DNA from: Malurus cyaneus samueli
Lineage: Eukaryota; Chordata; Aves; Passeriformes; Maluridae
NCBI GenBank assembly: GCA_009741485.1
Contig: VKON01000114.1
Coordinates: 176,876 to 240,875 of the forward strand
Length of the DNA: 64,000 nt
Direction of reading: 5' to 3'
The position numbers and the translations under genes are program-made. Positions within the stretch are counted from its first letter, which is position 1, and each line of letters opens with the position of its first letter. The notes under the pieces are model-generated. The model worked only from the letters and a program-made list of their open reading frames with translations. It was not told where the DNA came from and ran no database searches. Shown piece after piece: positions 45,401-58,800 of this stretch.

Positions 45401-48400
45401 AGGCACAGAGCTGAGTCTCGAGGCATGGCTGTGTGCAACGATGCACTGCCCGAGGCTCCCGAACTGAAGTAGCAATCTCTCTCCAGGCCTTGCATGGGAA
45501 TACGGGGTATCAAAGAAGAGTTCCTGGAAGCCTGGAGGCATCCTTCCTACCTAACACAGAGCAAACTTCCTCACAATAAGCCAATTCCTCTTGCCTCCGC
45601 CAGCGCCAGTCGTTCAACAAGCAGCACTGCAGGATAAAAAAGGGGTTGAGGTGTTTCTTCTGGCCCGCAGAAAAGTCAGCATATTCCCTAGACTGGGAAG
45701 AGGGACCAGAGAGGAACCTTAAGTGGGCTTTAGCCAGAGAGATTTATGGGGATCAAAGGGCTGCTGAGACATCCATTTTTTTTAATGGATCAATATATAA
45801 TTAAATTTAACACTACCAAAGACAATTAAAGGATATAACAATGACAGTTTGGTCCTGCTTAAAAGCAATATGGATCATACCTGCCTGTTGGTACTTCCCA
45901 CGGGGATACCCATCATGGCAGAGCACAGAAACATCTCAGGGTGTGCAAAGCAGCCCTCCTCTCATTAGGAACAAGTCTGCCCCCTCTTTTCCCCTTCCCT
46001 GTGTTTCATCCCAGCCTGCAGGATCCTGCCTCAAGCCCTGTGGGTGAGTTCTGTGCATATCCATGTTTAATGCCACCTTGAAGAACCCATGGTCTTATCA
46101 GCTCTCCCAATATTTTCTGCTCCTGAAAACTTGCCATTCCAATGTAAGGCTTCTGAAGTGGTCATAGGCCAAGCAAATGAAAAATTAATCTGTCCATTTA
46201 GTTTTTCCCACTTGCAGACATTCTCAGCAGGGCCAAATGCAGGTTTGCTGACCCTGTTCACTACCCAGCCTTCAGATATAGGACACAGGGCCCAGCCTTG
46301 GAAGGGTGTGAGGCTGTGGAAAGTGGCCGGGACAGCCAGTCAGGCAGGTTTTTTCATCTTTTATGGAAATGTAGTCCTTGGGGAAAGCATGGAATGTTGC
46401 AGACAGCAACTTGTTCATCTTGTCATCAGCAGGGCATAGAGAGTTTCCCCATTCCAGCCCATGGCTTCAGCCCAGATCTAGGAGGACATGGACAGCCCAG
46501 TGGCCTGTAACTTGGAACTCACAAGCTGAAAATGAGCAGCTGGGAGCCAGCTTGCTCTTGACATGGTCACATGCCCTTTGTGAACTCCAAAAAGTGAAAA
46601 TTATTCCACTTATTCCAAATTATTATCATTATATGGCTGCTTTGGGGCTACACGAGTGGTAGTGACCCACTTTGAATCTGAGGCAAGAACAAAGAAGTGG
46701 CAGATACGGTGCCTCTTATCCCAGCCAAACTCTATTAAAGCCTAAGAAACCATCTCATTTCCCTTTGCCAGCAGAACTCAAAAGCAAAGTCCAGAGACCA
46801 ACCTTGGCTCCAGGGTCTGAACTGGACCAAAGACTCTCCACGGGCTCCGGCGGTCCCATTTCACACGGATGCTGCATGGATTCAGACTGGGCTCTGCAGG
46901 AAGACTGGCTTTTCTTGTGCAGAGAGTCAAGGTGTGCAGCTGATTGGGAGGACAAACCCAGGAAGGACCAGCCTGCATGAGGCTCAGAGGCACCTGGGAA
47001 GGGAGGAGATGAAAAAGGGAGTCAAGGTGGCAATTAAATATTAAAGGACCAGTTCAACAATAATTAGTACTTGGGTGGAGGGAAGGGGTGGAGGTGCATG
47101 TGATGCCTGGAAAACTGAATGGATACTTTCAACAACATTAGAGTGAATATAAAAGCAAATCTTTACTTGAAAGCTTTCAGGTATACAATATGGCAAAAAT
47201 AACACGAGGTACAGGAATTCTGTAATTTTTATAAGGTGAGTCAATTAGCATACTTATCATATGCTGTCCAATAAAAAGGTTAGTTGGTTAGGTAATAATT
47301 CCTGGGGTCCCCACTGGAAGCAGTCCAGAGCTTTCTTTTGTCCCACTTTTGTTACGTCTGGTCCAGATTCTGGTTGGAAAACAGAAATCCTTGTAGTTGG
47401 TTCTCCTCTTGCAATAAGACTAACAGATGCTTAGGAATGTGTTTATAAGGTCCTAAATGTAGGGAAGAATAATAGGAAAAATACTAGAAGCTACACCCAT
47501 GCTTTAGCAATCTCCAAAGCTACAAATATATGAAAAATACAAAAAGCTAAAAATCTTAGACATCACATGAAGTGCTTGCAGATGCTTGCTGGGCTGTGCC
47601 TGGCTGCTAAGTGCTTCAGTCCAGCAGCAGAAAACTTCGGAAAGTGCAAACAATCCCGGCTCCAGCAGGATGGAAATCATAATTCAAGAAGGTGAAACCT
47701 TTCTCTGGGCATCCATTTTGGGTTCCTGAGTGAGCTCCTGAGCCATGTAATTCTCCTTGGAAATGTGGATATCTTGTTGGCCCTTCTGAATTGATCTCTG
47801 CAGCAGGGCTGAGATGTTGCTCAGGGTGGGGGACACTGTGCAGTCCGAACACAAGATTAGGGTAAGCTACAATACAGGATTTAGAACTGGGTTTGTAAAA
47901 AATGGAAGTTTCATTTCCTTTCTCTCTGTAATACTTTGTTCCCTTCAGTACCTTCAGAAGGAATCGATTAAAAACACTCTTCCTTTGCCTTGTTGGTATT
48001 GAAACCTTTCAATGAGAAAGGTTTGGAATAAACACTTAAAGATACCTTTTTCTGGAAGCACCAGCTGAAATAATTGGAGCTCTTCTGAAGCTTAGTTACT
48101 AACCACAAAAAAGCAGAAACATTTCACCAATGTGGGAGGTGGAACCTTTCCGCTCCATTCATGTATCTGCTCTTGAGCCAAAAGAACTGGTTTTCATCCC
48201 CTCAAGGCTCTGATCCTCCTGAAATGGGCCATTTCAGCCAATTTCCTCTCCAAAATATCACTTGGGCCATCTCTGAGTGACACTGACTTGCTGCACTGGG
48301 ACGTTGTTTAGGCTGTGAAGGTGTTGTAACAGGTACAGTTAGTCAAGGTGTTGCACATATCCCAGTGCCTTCTCTGGCCTTCCCCAGGCTGAGAATTGAT

Positions 48401-51400
48401 GTCCCAAATCCTCATAAAAATAATATTTATATGTAAGGGGTGAATTAGTCTGGGATATCTCAGGATGCTCGGAGGGATCTGGCTTGCTGTCAGTCACGCT
48501 GGGAAATGGTGTGAACATATGGGCAGCTTCAGAGCGAATGTGGCTGCGCTCCCAGCACACAGCACCGTGGAAAATGGGACAGTATTGCTACAGTGAGACT
48601 TTCCCTGCCAAGACAAAGCTGAATTGGGTCTCCATGGGCCTCCTGCCCCTTCAAACATGCTGCAAATTCAGCACATCTCTTGTTTGCTTCAGTTTGCAAT
48701 GCACTGGTAAGAAACATAACTGCCATATGCCTGCAACCTTCTCAGCCCTGATTTTGGGTCAGCAGCTACTCACAGGTTTCCAGCACTGCAGAGGAGCCTC
48801 GCAGAACCCTGACAAAGAGACAAGGGTTCTGCATGGATCTCTCCATGCTGTGCTGTGTGAGGGCCACACTCCAGCACACACCCTGGGCAGGATAACAACT
48901 GGCCATCACAAGTGCCCTGCGAGACTGATTCCTGAGCCCCTTTCAACCTCGGGCCCTAAACTGGTGCATACTGGTGAGGAAGTTTCCTATTGACATAGAC
49001 AACTGCACAAATTTTGGAAGGTCGTGGCTCCTCCAAGCCCATCCCAGTACACAGTGGTCACAAATAGCACTGAACAAATAGGCTCTAAATCTTATTTTCT
49101 TAGGTAGTTATATTTCTAAAATTTGACTTTGCAACTTTGTTGCACCTATGAACCAGAAAAATGTCATCATGGACCAGAAGCAAGGAGGAAAAAGGTCAGT
49201 TCTGTGGAGTACAAACATCTGCAGACATACATCCTTCTGTGCACAATGACACTGCTTGTGCCATGCTGCTGGGACAGCAGCAAATCAAACTGCCTGTGTA
49301 AGGGAGAGACCCAATATCCATCTGGGCCTTTCTCTTCAGGCACCCAGCACCAATGGCTTTGGTGTAAAATGTAAAGTGCAACGATTGAGGCACAGACTCC
49401 ACGTTGGCATGTGAAGACATTTATTGCACAGTAGTAAACTCCTTATATATCATAAATTAACCTGGAAGTAATTCTACACTACAACACACTCCAGTCAATT
49501 ATCTTGTCTCAGAATATTGCTTTTCATGGTACTAGGTAAACAATCCCTTTTACGGTAGCAGTGTTCTTTTAGTCTCGTGTGAACTAGTAGTTACAAACTT
49601 TTCTTGTGGCTTACCTACTTCACTCATGATCAGTTTTATTTACTAATTCCACGGCTTCTTCTGCACCAAGGACAGGAGATAGGCCTGACTTTCAAGATGT
49701 TGTTCTGCTGTTACCACTACCAATATTCTGTAACCCTACAGTAAATGTTCAGACAAAGTGCTCTGACTCAGGTCCTGGCACTCAAACCATGACTAAAGCA
49801 TTTCAGGTCTCTAAATTAATCCTTCCCAAAGCTGCAGGAGGTGGGAAGCTACTTTCACTTGTTAAATAAGCTCTATACAGTGAAAGTGCCTTGGGCTTAG
49901 CTGGCTAATGCAGCGGTACCCCCACCAGAGAACTGTTCTCTGGCTAAGGGAGCAATTTCAGGGGCTGAGACAACGGGAGGCTTATGCAGCAGGAGCAGCC
50001 AGGACTGCTGCTGTACCCATGGAAATCTTCCAGCACGGGAGGTGTCTGGCACACTGTCACTGGCTTCGAGCAGCAAAAATACCCTGGCTATTTCATTGCT
50101 CCAGTGAGCAGTGACAGGCCAAGGTTCATAAGCTGGCTGCAGATCCATGAGCCATTGCACATTGCCTGGAAACCAGCAGTTTGCTGCAATCCGAGGCAGC
50201 TGCGCAGTGATCCCCAGCCTTGCTTTGGCCATGATGACTTCAAGGGCTCGGGTGTCCATAAAACTCATAATATGAGTGGTTTTGCGCTGTCCAGAACATC
50301 ATGGCGGTGTCATCCCTCCAAGCTGACAGCTTGGAGCATCATTTCCCTGAGCACAGCCTGCAGAAAGAGAAGTAGGGATGCATCCCAATCCAAAGAGAGT
50401 GATCTGGACCACTCTGCCTCCATCCTGCTGACTCACCCATCGTGGTTTGCCAGGCACTGTGAAAGAAAGGGTTCCTCTGGATGAAAGACGGTCTCATCTT
50501 GATGGAATCATCTTGTGGGCAGCATTTATGTTCCTGAAACAGTTTGGGAGCCCCATTTGCTTGTTCATCCTGCTCACCCTAGGGATTTTTCTGTAAGGAG
50601 AGGAAGTCTTGGGATCAGCACATGCCTCCCCTAAAATGACACTGAGATCTGCCCCACCAGTCTCAAAGTAGCCAAGCACAGGGAAGTCACTGAGTGGCAA
50701 TATTCCAAGTGGCACAAGGCACTGAGGAGAGCATCAGCTTCTGGCTGATGGGAGAGTCAGTTCCCCCTCTGCTGCACTGCAGGGGCAAGAGCCAAGCAGA
50801 TTTTGAAGCAAGGGAATTCCTGGACACAGCCAGTCCCTCCCAGCCCTGGCCATGCAGCAGCCCCAGGAAGGACTAGGGCAGACCTGCTGCCCGCCTTGGG
50901 CAGTGCTTTCCAGCCAGCTGAGAGCACAAGCTCTGCTGTAGCCCCTGGCTAAGGGCAATTAAAAATAATTAATCCATGTGTTGAATACCTTGCAGCAGCA
51001 TGGAGGAAATCTGCCAAGATGTGGGAGTGAGAAAGCGTGATCACCCCCACTTCCCAGACAAGGAGTTCACACCTCGGGCTGAGCCAAACTAAAGCTGTAA
51101 GATGTGCCTGTCTGTCAGAAGCGGTGGGATGTTTGTAATCCAGCTGATTCCCACCATCTTTGCAGCCCCCATGGCTCTATTATTATCATTCCTGTTGCAA
51201 GAATTATTATTTAGCATCAAGAAGAATGAAAAGGAAATATCACCCATGTCCTTGTTACCACATTAATGCCAGCCAATCTTTTCAGCATATACCAGGTATC
51301 AGTCTTTCCTGCTGGGCCACACAATACAAGCTGCTCTGGAGCTGCTTCTTGCAGTGGATCTGATCCTACCAGGCAAGTGACATTTCTGTGGTTAAGACTC

Positions 51401-51687
51401 AAAACAGCAGGCTGGTCTCCTGCGGCCCAGCCCAGCAGGGAGCACCAGGCTGGGCCAGTGGCGCTGCCAGCAGCCGATCCTGGAAACTCCCTCCTGCTGG
51501 GTTGGAAGAGGTGTCAGCATTCGGTGGGAGAGAGTCACCCATCCCGGCATTAGGAAAAGCTTTTTGTTCTTTAAACTGCCTCAGGCATTTAAGTCATTAA
51601 GGCAGGAAGGGCTTACTCTAAGCAGCTAGAAGATTAGTGGGAGTTATAGGATACTCTCTGCGCTAATACTCTCCCTTTTTGCTTCAG
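42451..51687. other. Intergenic region between CCDC9B and the PHGR1-like locus
   Basis: I saw no conserved coding segment. Open frames up to 196 codons occur (for example 42956-43546 plus, 49897-50268 minus) but lack domains and consensus splice context. Upstream exons of the PHGR1-like gene or of a longer CCDC9B transcript may be hidden here. Confidence 0.45.
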
Positions 51688-51964
51688 CTGTTCTGTACAT
51701 GTGAAGCAAAAAGGATGCCACCCTCATGAGAAAGAAGGTCACTGCCACTGTGGGGTCCACAGATATGGCCATGAGGAAGGAGAAGGTCACAGCCATCCCC
51801 ACAGACACACAAAGGATGGTGACCAGGGAGAGAATAAGGTCACTGCCACTCCCATGGCCATATATACAGTCTTGAGAAAGTGCCAAGCCCTTCCTACACA
51901 ATGTCATGGTCCTTGGCATGGGAGCGGCTACAGGAGGAGCAGCCACCTTCCACAAGGTCTGTGA
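51688..51964 (+). CDS. PHGR1-like histidine-rich exon (possibly decayed)
   Basis: A strong acceptor (CTCTCCCTTTTTGCTTCAG) opens a frame with CSVHVKQKGCHPHEKEGHCH, then CGVHRYGHEEGEGHSHPHRH. Human PHGR1, a small His/Pro/Gly-rich gut epithelial protein of unknown function, starts near PKGHCHCGGHGH and sits between CCDC9B and DISP2 on the plus strand, exactly as here. Three imperfect repeats anchored on AAGGTCAC start at 51735, 51783 and 51836. The first two are 48 bases apart and in frame, the third is 53 bases on and out of frame, where it would read GHCHSHGH. The frame ends at the stop at 51962. There is no in-frame ATG after the acceptor before the His-rich part, so the start must lie in an unseen upstream exon. 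It may be a divergent ortholog, a frameshifted relic, or a chance His-rich frame. Confidence 0.5.
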
Positions 51965-52329
51965 GAAGCGATCCCCATGCATAAATGGACACATGTGGCA
52001 ACCACCCAGCTCAGTACAATGTCATGGTATGGACAGACAATGACAGAAGGATCCTGCAAGGAGGTGGGCATGCCTGACCTCCCAGTGTTCTCCATGCTTT
52101 CAACTCAGTTATTTCAAACCTACCATCTATTTCAAAGAATCATTTACTTATTCCATGTTGCTGAAAGCCAACACTTCAAAACGCGGTGCTGAACCTGCCA
52201 TACAGGGCGAGAAACGCTTCTGGGAGCATTCCCAGCCCGGGACAAGCAGGAACACAACTGCGGGATGAAGGACTTGTCACCCAAAGGATGCCCGGTGCCC
52301 CGAGCTCCTGTTCCGCATCCACACGCTCA

Positions 52330-52800
52330 GCCCCATCCCCGACATCCAAGCTGGCCCCGGGGCTCACACTTCCCCCCGCAGCGCTCCTGGTGCCGGCGGC
52401 TGCGCCCCGTCCCGCCGCGCGGGCCCGCTCGCCTCCGCGCCGCGCAAGCGCCGCGCCGACCGGGCAGAGCCCAGCCGGCAGAGCCGCACCGAGCCGAGCA
52501 AGCCGGGTAGAGCGACGCCGAGCCGGGTAGAGCGCTCCGTCGCCCCGAGCGCGCCGGGCAAGCGGGGCCGGGCACAGCTGGGACGCGCCGGGATTCTACC
52601 GCCGCCGCTCCGGAGCGTTCAGCACCGCTGGCACGGACAGCGCCCGCCGCCGGCGGCCATGGAGGCCGTGCCCTCCCCGCCCTCCCGGGAGCCGCTGCCC
52701 GAGGGGACGCGCCGCGATCGAGACCCCGCCTCGCCCAGGTAGGAGCTGCGGGGTCGAGACAGGGGCACGAAGCTGGTGCCCCGGCGGGTGGGAAGTACCG
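52330..52800 (+). promoter_or_regulatory. CpG island, DISP2 promoter
   Basis: A dense CpG block ends in the DISP2 first exon. GC content drops sharply above about 52830. No TATA box was recognised. Transcription start is not resolvable by eye. Confidence 0.75.
52660..52738 (+). CDS. DISP2: DISP2 exon 1 (N-terminus of Dispatched-2)
   Basis: An ATG in an excellent Kozak context (GCGGCCATGG) opens 26 codons, MEAVPSPPSREPLPEGTRRD and then RDPASP, plus two bases before a GTAGGA donor. The N-terminus of DISP2 is a Pro/Ser-rich cytosolic tail, poorly conserved. The phase-2 exit fits exon 2 exactly. DISP2 is a multi-pass RND-family protein with a sterol-sensing domain, related to DISP1, which exports cholesterol-linked Hedgehog; DISP2 itself is mainly neural and its substrate is not established. 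Confidence 0.85.
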
Positions 52801-55800
52801 CCCTGCCGTCACCCCCGGCGATGTGGGTGGAAGTCGGTGTCACCAGGCTTTCCTAGTCCCACCGAGGTGTGTCCTGTCCTCCCACTGGGCGTGCAGACAG
52901 AGAGCCTCGCTGTCTGCCCAGCTGCCCACCTGCGATTCGGGCTCTGGCGGCGCTCGCCGCCCAACTGGCGCACTGGTTGCTCCTGCTCCGGGGCCAGGAA
53001 TACCATGCAGAGCCAATAGTCCCGAGGGTCTTCTCGATCGGGCCTCCCGGGCAGGTTTCTAACCTGTAATATGGTGTGCTCTCCCTTCTGCAGCAAAGGG
53101 AGAGCTATTGTTGGGAAGCTCAGTGTGTTTCAGACAGAGCCATTTTGCTGTGGGCAAACATGGCTTTCACTCCAAAGATCTGCTCCATAAACCCCTGTAT
53201 CCCTCATCATATCCCCCCGTGCCATATGCTTCCTTACCTGGTGTCTTAAGCCAGGTTGGCAGCCACAATCATCAGCATTTTCTGGAAACATCAACAAGTC
53301 CACAGTCATGGGCGAGAAGCCATCCCATATTCATGAGCACATTGGCATTTGTTGGATCTGGGCAACAGACTCAAGCTTTTCAGATTCTGTTTGACCAGAG
53401 CACATTCCGAGGTCAGCTGCATACAAATTCCTTCTGACAGCCCAAGGGTTTCACTTCTGTCTGGTACAGGATATTCCCTCCGGGACAGCCCTACCTGCCC
53501 AGGGGCACGGGCAGGGCACTCACTGCTCGTCAGACAGCCCTGATGTCCTCGGCCAGAGGCTGCTGTACCTGTGTGTCTCAGTGTTCAGTGACTCTCACAC
53601 AGTCCAGCACTGGTTTAAATCTCCTGCCTTCAGTGGAGGTCTGAGCTGTCACTGGAGCCATTTTCTTTGCTTGTCTGAGTAATCCTTGACCATTCAAACA
53701 GGTTTTGAAATTAATACTGCAGCCTGCAAGAGATAAATTATGGAGTTAATTCATCTGACACAGGTGGATTTTTAATTTCACCCATGATGCTCTCTCTGGC
53801 TTAGCTCCATGGTCCCCACCCTCTGCCCTAGCCAAGGCTCTTCATCATCAATGCTCACCTCATCACCAGAAAAGACAGATGTCAGAAAACAGCCCCATCT
53901 TCCTGGCCTCTTTTAGCCTTGGACACCAAGGTGGCGATTTTCTTTTCCTTTCTCTTTTCATTTCACTCCTCTTTTCTTCAAAATGAGGCTTAGCAAACAT
54001 GATTTTCCCAGCGCAGATAGAGCTGTTCTGGCACTGAAGGCTGAGTGGGAACCTTGAGCCCTCCGTGTCTGGCTCTATCCCAGCACACACACCTGTACCA
54101 TGGCAGCAGCAGCAGCTGCCTGGAGTAAAGGTAAGGCTGCTCACACGAGTCAATGGAAAGGATTATAAAACTAAACTTTTCCTGGCAGACTACGTGGGAA
54201 GCAGAGTTTTGCAGTCTCATTAATTTTTCATGATCATATAACATACTCAGGAGTCTCACTAACAAAAAGACTGTAGGTCTTCTCAAGGGTATGCACGATC
54301 CTGCTGCTAGACTGAAAAAGTAAAACAAAAGAACTCCACAGGAATTGCTTAATGCACAAGCATTTGCTGCAGCCAAAGGAGGAGATGGATTGCTCAGGAG
54401 TGCCTGTCCCTCCCTGTCAGAGAGACAGGGAGCTAGATAATGAGGTGACAGTGAAATGCAATGAACCATTCCCTAATCCCAGGGAAAGGGCACTCTTATC
54501 TCCTTAAAAAATACAAGGGGAAAAGCTCTTTTTTTCAAGCGCTCCACTGCAGTTTTGCTGGTGTTATGTTCAAAGAGAAATTTAAATTCCATTATAAAAG
54601 CATATTCTTAAAAAGTCATTTACAGTTCTCCAGGAAAAAGCTATTAGTCTAGATGGAAGCTGACCTATAGCACATGGATTTAATCCAGAAAGAATTCATA
54701 TTTCTTTTTCATTTGCGAACACTTGTACAGCTGATATGCAAACAAAACCTTGCTAGAGGAAGAAAAAAAAAGGGAAAGAAAATAAAACTAGTCCTTTTTT
54801 TTTAATTAATGAAATTTTGTGGCACCTAATGTCTAATTGAGCAAACATTTTTAATGAAAAAGAGTTCCAGTTGTAGTCAAGGTACAGACTCCTGCCTTTT
54901 TTCTCTTTGTTTTTATTCCCTCTTGAGATTCCTGTGTCAACAGAAGTTGTATTTTGAGTCAGGCATCAGACAGCTCCATTCAGTCGGTAGGTGTTTCCCA
55001 TCTTTCATACGCAAAGTGCTGCTTTCCTGATCCTCTCTTTAGTATGCAAAGGGGGAGATGATCTATTAAAAAAAAAAAAGCAGTGCTTACAGAAATGGGC
55101 TTGGGAACGAGGGTGGAATTAGGCAGACCGAGCAAGGAGCCATTCCTGCAAAAGGCTGAATGGTTTTGGTCCATTTCCAGAACCACGTGTGATCTCCTGC
55201 TTTGTGGCTCGGGAAGGGGGGCGGAGGGAGGGAGGACGAAAGGATACAGCAGGACCAGAGAGTGGCTGGAGTGGCTTAGGAAAAAAGGAAGGTGATTGTG
55301 TGCTACTATTTCCCTGCCCGTGAATCTTCCTCCACCCCAGCTCAGCTCTGTGTGCTGCAGAACGAAACCATCCTGAGGGGACCGTGCTGGGAGCGTGCAG
55401 CCAACATGGCATGCTTCCAGTAAACCATCCTGCTAGGGCAGAGTGAACTGGGAAAGCCTAAAGGCAGGTCTGCAGCCATCCTCTGTGGGGCAGAGAAGAA
55501 GGAAATACCCTGCGCCAGGGGGTGGACTCACAGCATGTAGCCCATATATATCCCATATAGCCTGGGATATGATCCAGTCCTTTTGCTGGTTCCTCCACAC
55601 AAGGTAGGCCATTTGTGCCCTGGTACGCATCTCAGAGATGCACTGCTCTACTCAGAGTGACCCGGGCAGGTCCATAAATTGGATTATTATTCTGTCTAGA
55701 CATCTTGGGGGAAGAGACAGGGAAGCAAATTGTGAGAGCAACATAGCTCACTGCTGTGGGTAACAGAACAGTTAACCCTAGTCTATCTCCTCCCTTAAAG

Positions 55801-58800
55801 CCCTTCTTTTCTCCTTTCCCAGCATCTCTCTGGTTGCATCCAGCTGAGCCTGGAGGAGAAAATGGAGGCTGTCAGCTGCCTCTGTAGGATTTTCTGTGGC
55901 TGAGAGACCATTTCTGCCCACATAATTCCAAAGATATCAAATATCTGACACACCCAGAGTGGGAATGAATGTTAAAAATAGAAGTCTTTGTCAGTGTCAG
56001 CGTGACAAGAAGAGTCCAGTGTAGTGCTTTGCCCTCTTCTCGTGCCTGACAACACACAGATATCATAAATCCCCAGAAACATTTTTCTAGCACAGTTCAG
56101 GGTCCTGAGAGTCCAGAAAAGTAATAGTGATGTGGTTTCAGGCAAAGAAGGACCAGCCTATGTGTCTGGTGCAGACCTCAGCAGAACAAAGGTTAAGCTC
56201 ACCAGCACTATGGCTAATTGGGAGAGCAGCGAGTGGAGACTCGAACTCTGCTGAGCTGCCAGCAGTGATTATCCAAACCAATCATTATTTGCAAGCTGCA
56301 GGTTTCCCTGGAGATTGTGGATAACCAAGGTCACATCAACATGGAGTTGGAGAGGGATGAGCATAAGGAACTCATATCCGGAGGGTAATTGACAGAGCTG
56401 TAATTGTTTAGTCTGAAAAGGAGTTAATGAAGAGAAGTTGTGAGTGAATGATCCAAACTCGCCAAAGTTATCCCAGAATCTGAAGTCACTGAGCAGGCCA
56501 GGGACTGGGTTAGGAGACGACACGCGGGGGAAGAGCAGAACTTGACAGCATTTCACAGCAAAGATGGTAAACAAGGAGAGTGTGATTTCATGTGAAATAT
56601 TAGACTCAAAGCTACCAACGTATGTGTAGAAAACCCTGAGGCAATCTGCAGTATCCAAGAGTTTGGCATCTGCTTTCCCCACCGGGAGGCTTTCTAGCTG
56701 AGGGGTTTTTGGAGGAGGCATTTTTCATTGTATGCTCTCCTACCTCTTCCTGACCATGTTCAAAGTGTATTTTGTAAAAGCCTTTTTGTTCTGTCCAGCA
56801 TCACATATTCACCCTCAGATGAGGCAGACAGGCTAATTTAATGAAAAGCCTCTGGTCCCAGGTTACTGTGCACATCCAGCAGTTTAAAGGGAAAAGAATT
56901 TTGCTTTTCCTTTGAAGAAAAAGATGAGTAGTACAGGTATAGGAACAGCAAAATACAAGATGTCAGTGTGACAGTGTCTTTATGAATTATTATGCACTGT
57001 AGGAGAGCATCACCTATTTAAAGTGTGCAAAAATTAGGGAAAACAACAGAATGAAGGTCAAGGAAAATGAGTATCTTAGACACAACAAAAAGGGAGTGAG
57101 AAAATGTCTAGGCTTTGTGAAAGCACAACACTACCATGACCTCAGCTCTCTGATGAAAATTCCCTGCAGTACAAAACTACAAACCCCAAACAAGTCACTG
57201 GACACACAGGAAGAGCAAGATGATTTACACTTCAAGCTTGAGAGTGTGGCTTGAGGGACGCTCCAGGTCAGCTCTCCCAAACACCTCTGCCCCTGCAGCT
57301 CAGCAGCACTGGAGGGGATGTGGTGGTTCAGCATCTTCCCGTCAAGTTGCTTCTATAATTACTAGAGAAAAGCAACGACTAATTAAAGATGTAATTCCAT
57401 TTGTTGACTGCCACAGACCCTAATCTTTCCTTGGTGTGTCTCAAGTGCTCCTACCCTGTGCTGCACCTGAATTCCTCCCTGTGCAGGGATGACTCTGATG
57501 AGGCTGTAAGAACCTCAGACACGGGTTCAGATTGCATCTCCTGAGCAGCTTTGCTGGCACTGCATTTGTAATCTCATGTAAGAGAAGTGTGGCATCTCCT
57601 ATTGTGAACCACCTTTACACAGAGCTCTAACACAAATCACATGCTTGAAAGGCCAGGTAATCCTATCACTAATCCACCTGGGACAGGACAGCAAGGACTT
57701 CAAGCCTATTGTTGATGTTATTTGACAAGTTCTGGGGTGACTGGGATATTGTCACAGTTTAGGAGCTCCTGCTTTGCCAGCAGCTCTCCCTCCTGCTGGG
57801 CTGAACCAGCTCAAGTCTTTTCAGTATCTTGGCTTGCAGCTCCGAGGCAAATGACAGTGGAACTGCTGGGGACAACCTTATCTCAACCTTATCTCACTGA
57901 GGTATGCACACACCTGTCTGCTGGTTTTCTGGCACCTGCTTCAGCACAAACACTGACCTTTTTCCAGCTACTTTGCATTTGCACATCAACTATGGCTTCT
58001 GAAGTGAGGACCCAGGAACGTGCTACCCGTGTCTGTAACTGCTGCAGCTTTCATCAGGCTTAGAAACTAAACTTAGCAATGGACGGTGCTTAATCAGTCG
58101 AGATTTCTCAGTTGCTGGTCCCTGGATTGGCACAGTGCACAAGTGAAGCTGAGTGTGATGCCTGTGCCATGAGTGTCCACATCAGCACTGGTGTAGCTGC
58201 TACCACAAACATTATTCTGCCATAATGATTTTAATGAAATAAGCCCATTTTGCACAATCATGAAATATATAGTTCATCAGTGTTGATAAACTTAATTGAT
58301 ATTGAAAAGTACATAGCACAGATTGCCAAGGCCAACATGTCCTCCTTCCTGGGAAAAATAGCAATTTCCAAGCAATACCGAGCTAATAGTGTTCTTCAGA
58401 TTCTTTTGTCATTGATATTCTCATGCCAGTTAACTTTGGGTCTAATTCCAGATACATGTAATCACTAAAATTCTGCCTTTTTCCATGGCTGTGAGAAAAA
58501 TAAATGAGAGGGACTCTAAAAAATCTCAAAAACATCCCTTCCCCAACTTCTTATTTATTCCTGCATCACACCAGGGGCCTCAGTCTAAAGTTCATCTCAC
58601 TGCAGTCTTGCTCCAACCCTCAAAATTCTTTGATTACTTAAGACACTGGATTCTGGTTGGCCTGAACTATTTGTCCTATCTAATCCTGGATGCCAGGCAC
58701 TGCAGCAAGACATAATTCAGCTGTAAGAGACCATGGCATGTGTTCTGAACAAATACCAGAGAGTGCTGGTATTTGCATCTCTTGGGACAGCAATTCCTAA

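Noticed and set aside
46755..46955. Minus-strand frame with a possible donor, considered as an upstream CCDC9B exon
   Set aside because: The donor GTTGGT is weak, the peptide is not recognisable, and CCDC9B already has a fitting start exon at 41306-41326.
49897..50268. 123-codon minus-strand open frame in the intergenic region
   Set aside because: No known domain, no splice context and no promoter; its length is within chance for this base composition.
51644..51994. 116-codon minus-strand frame with hydrophobic stretches
   Set aside because: It is the antisense of the His-rich exon: CAC and CAT codons read backward give Val and Met, which imitates membrane segments.
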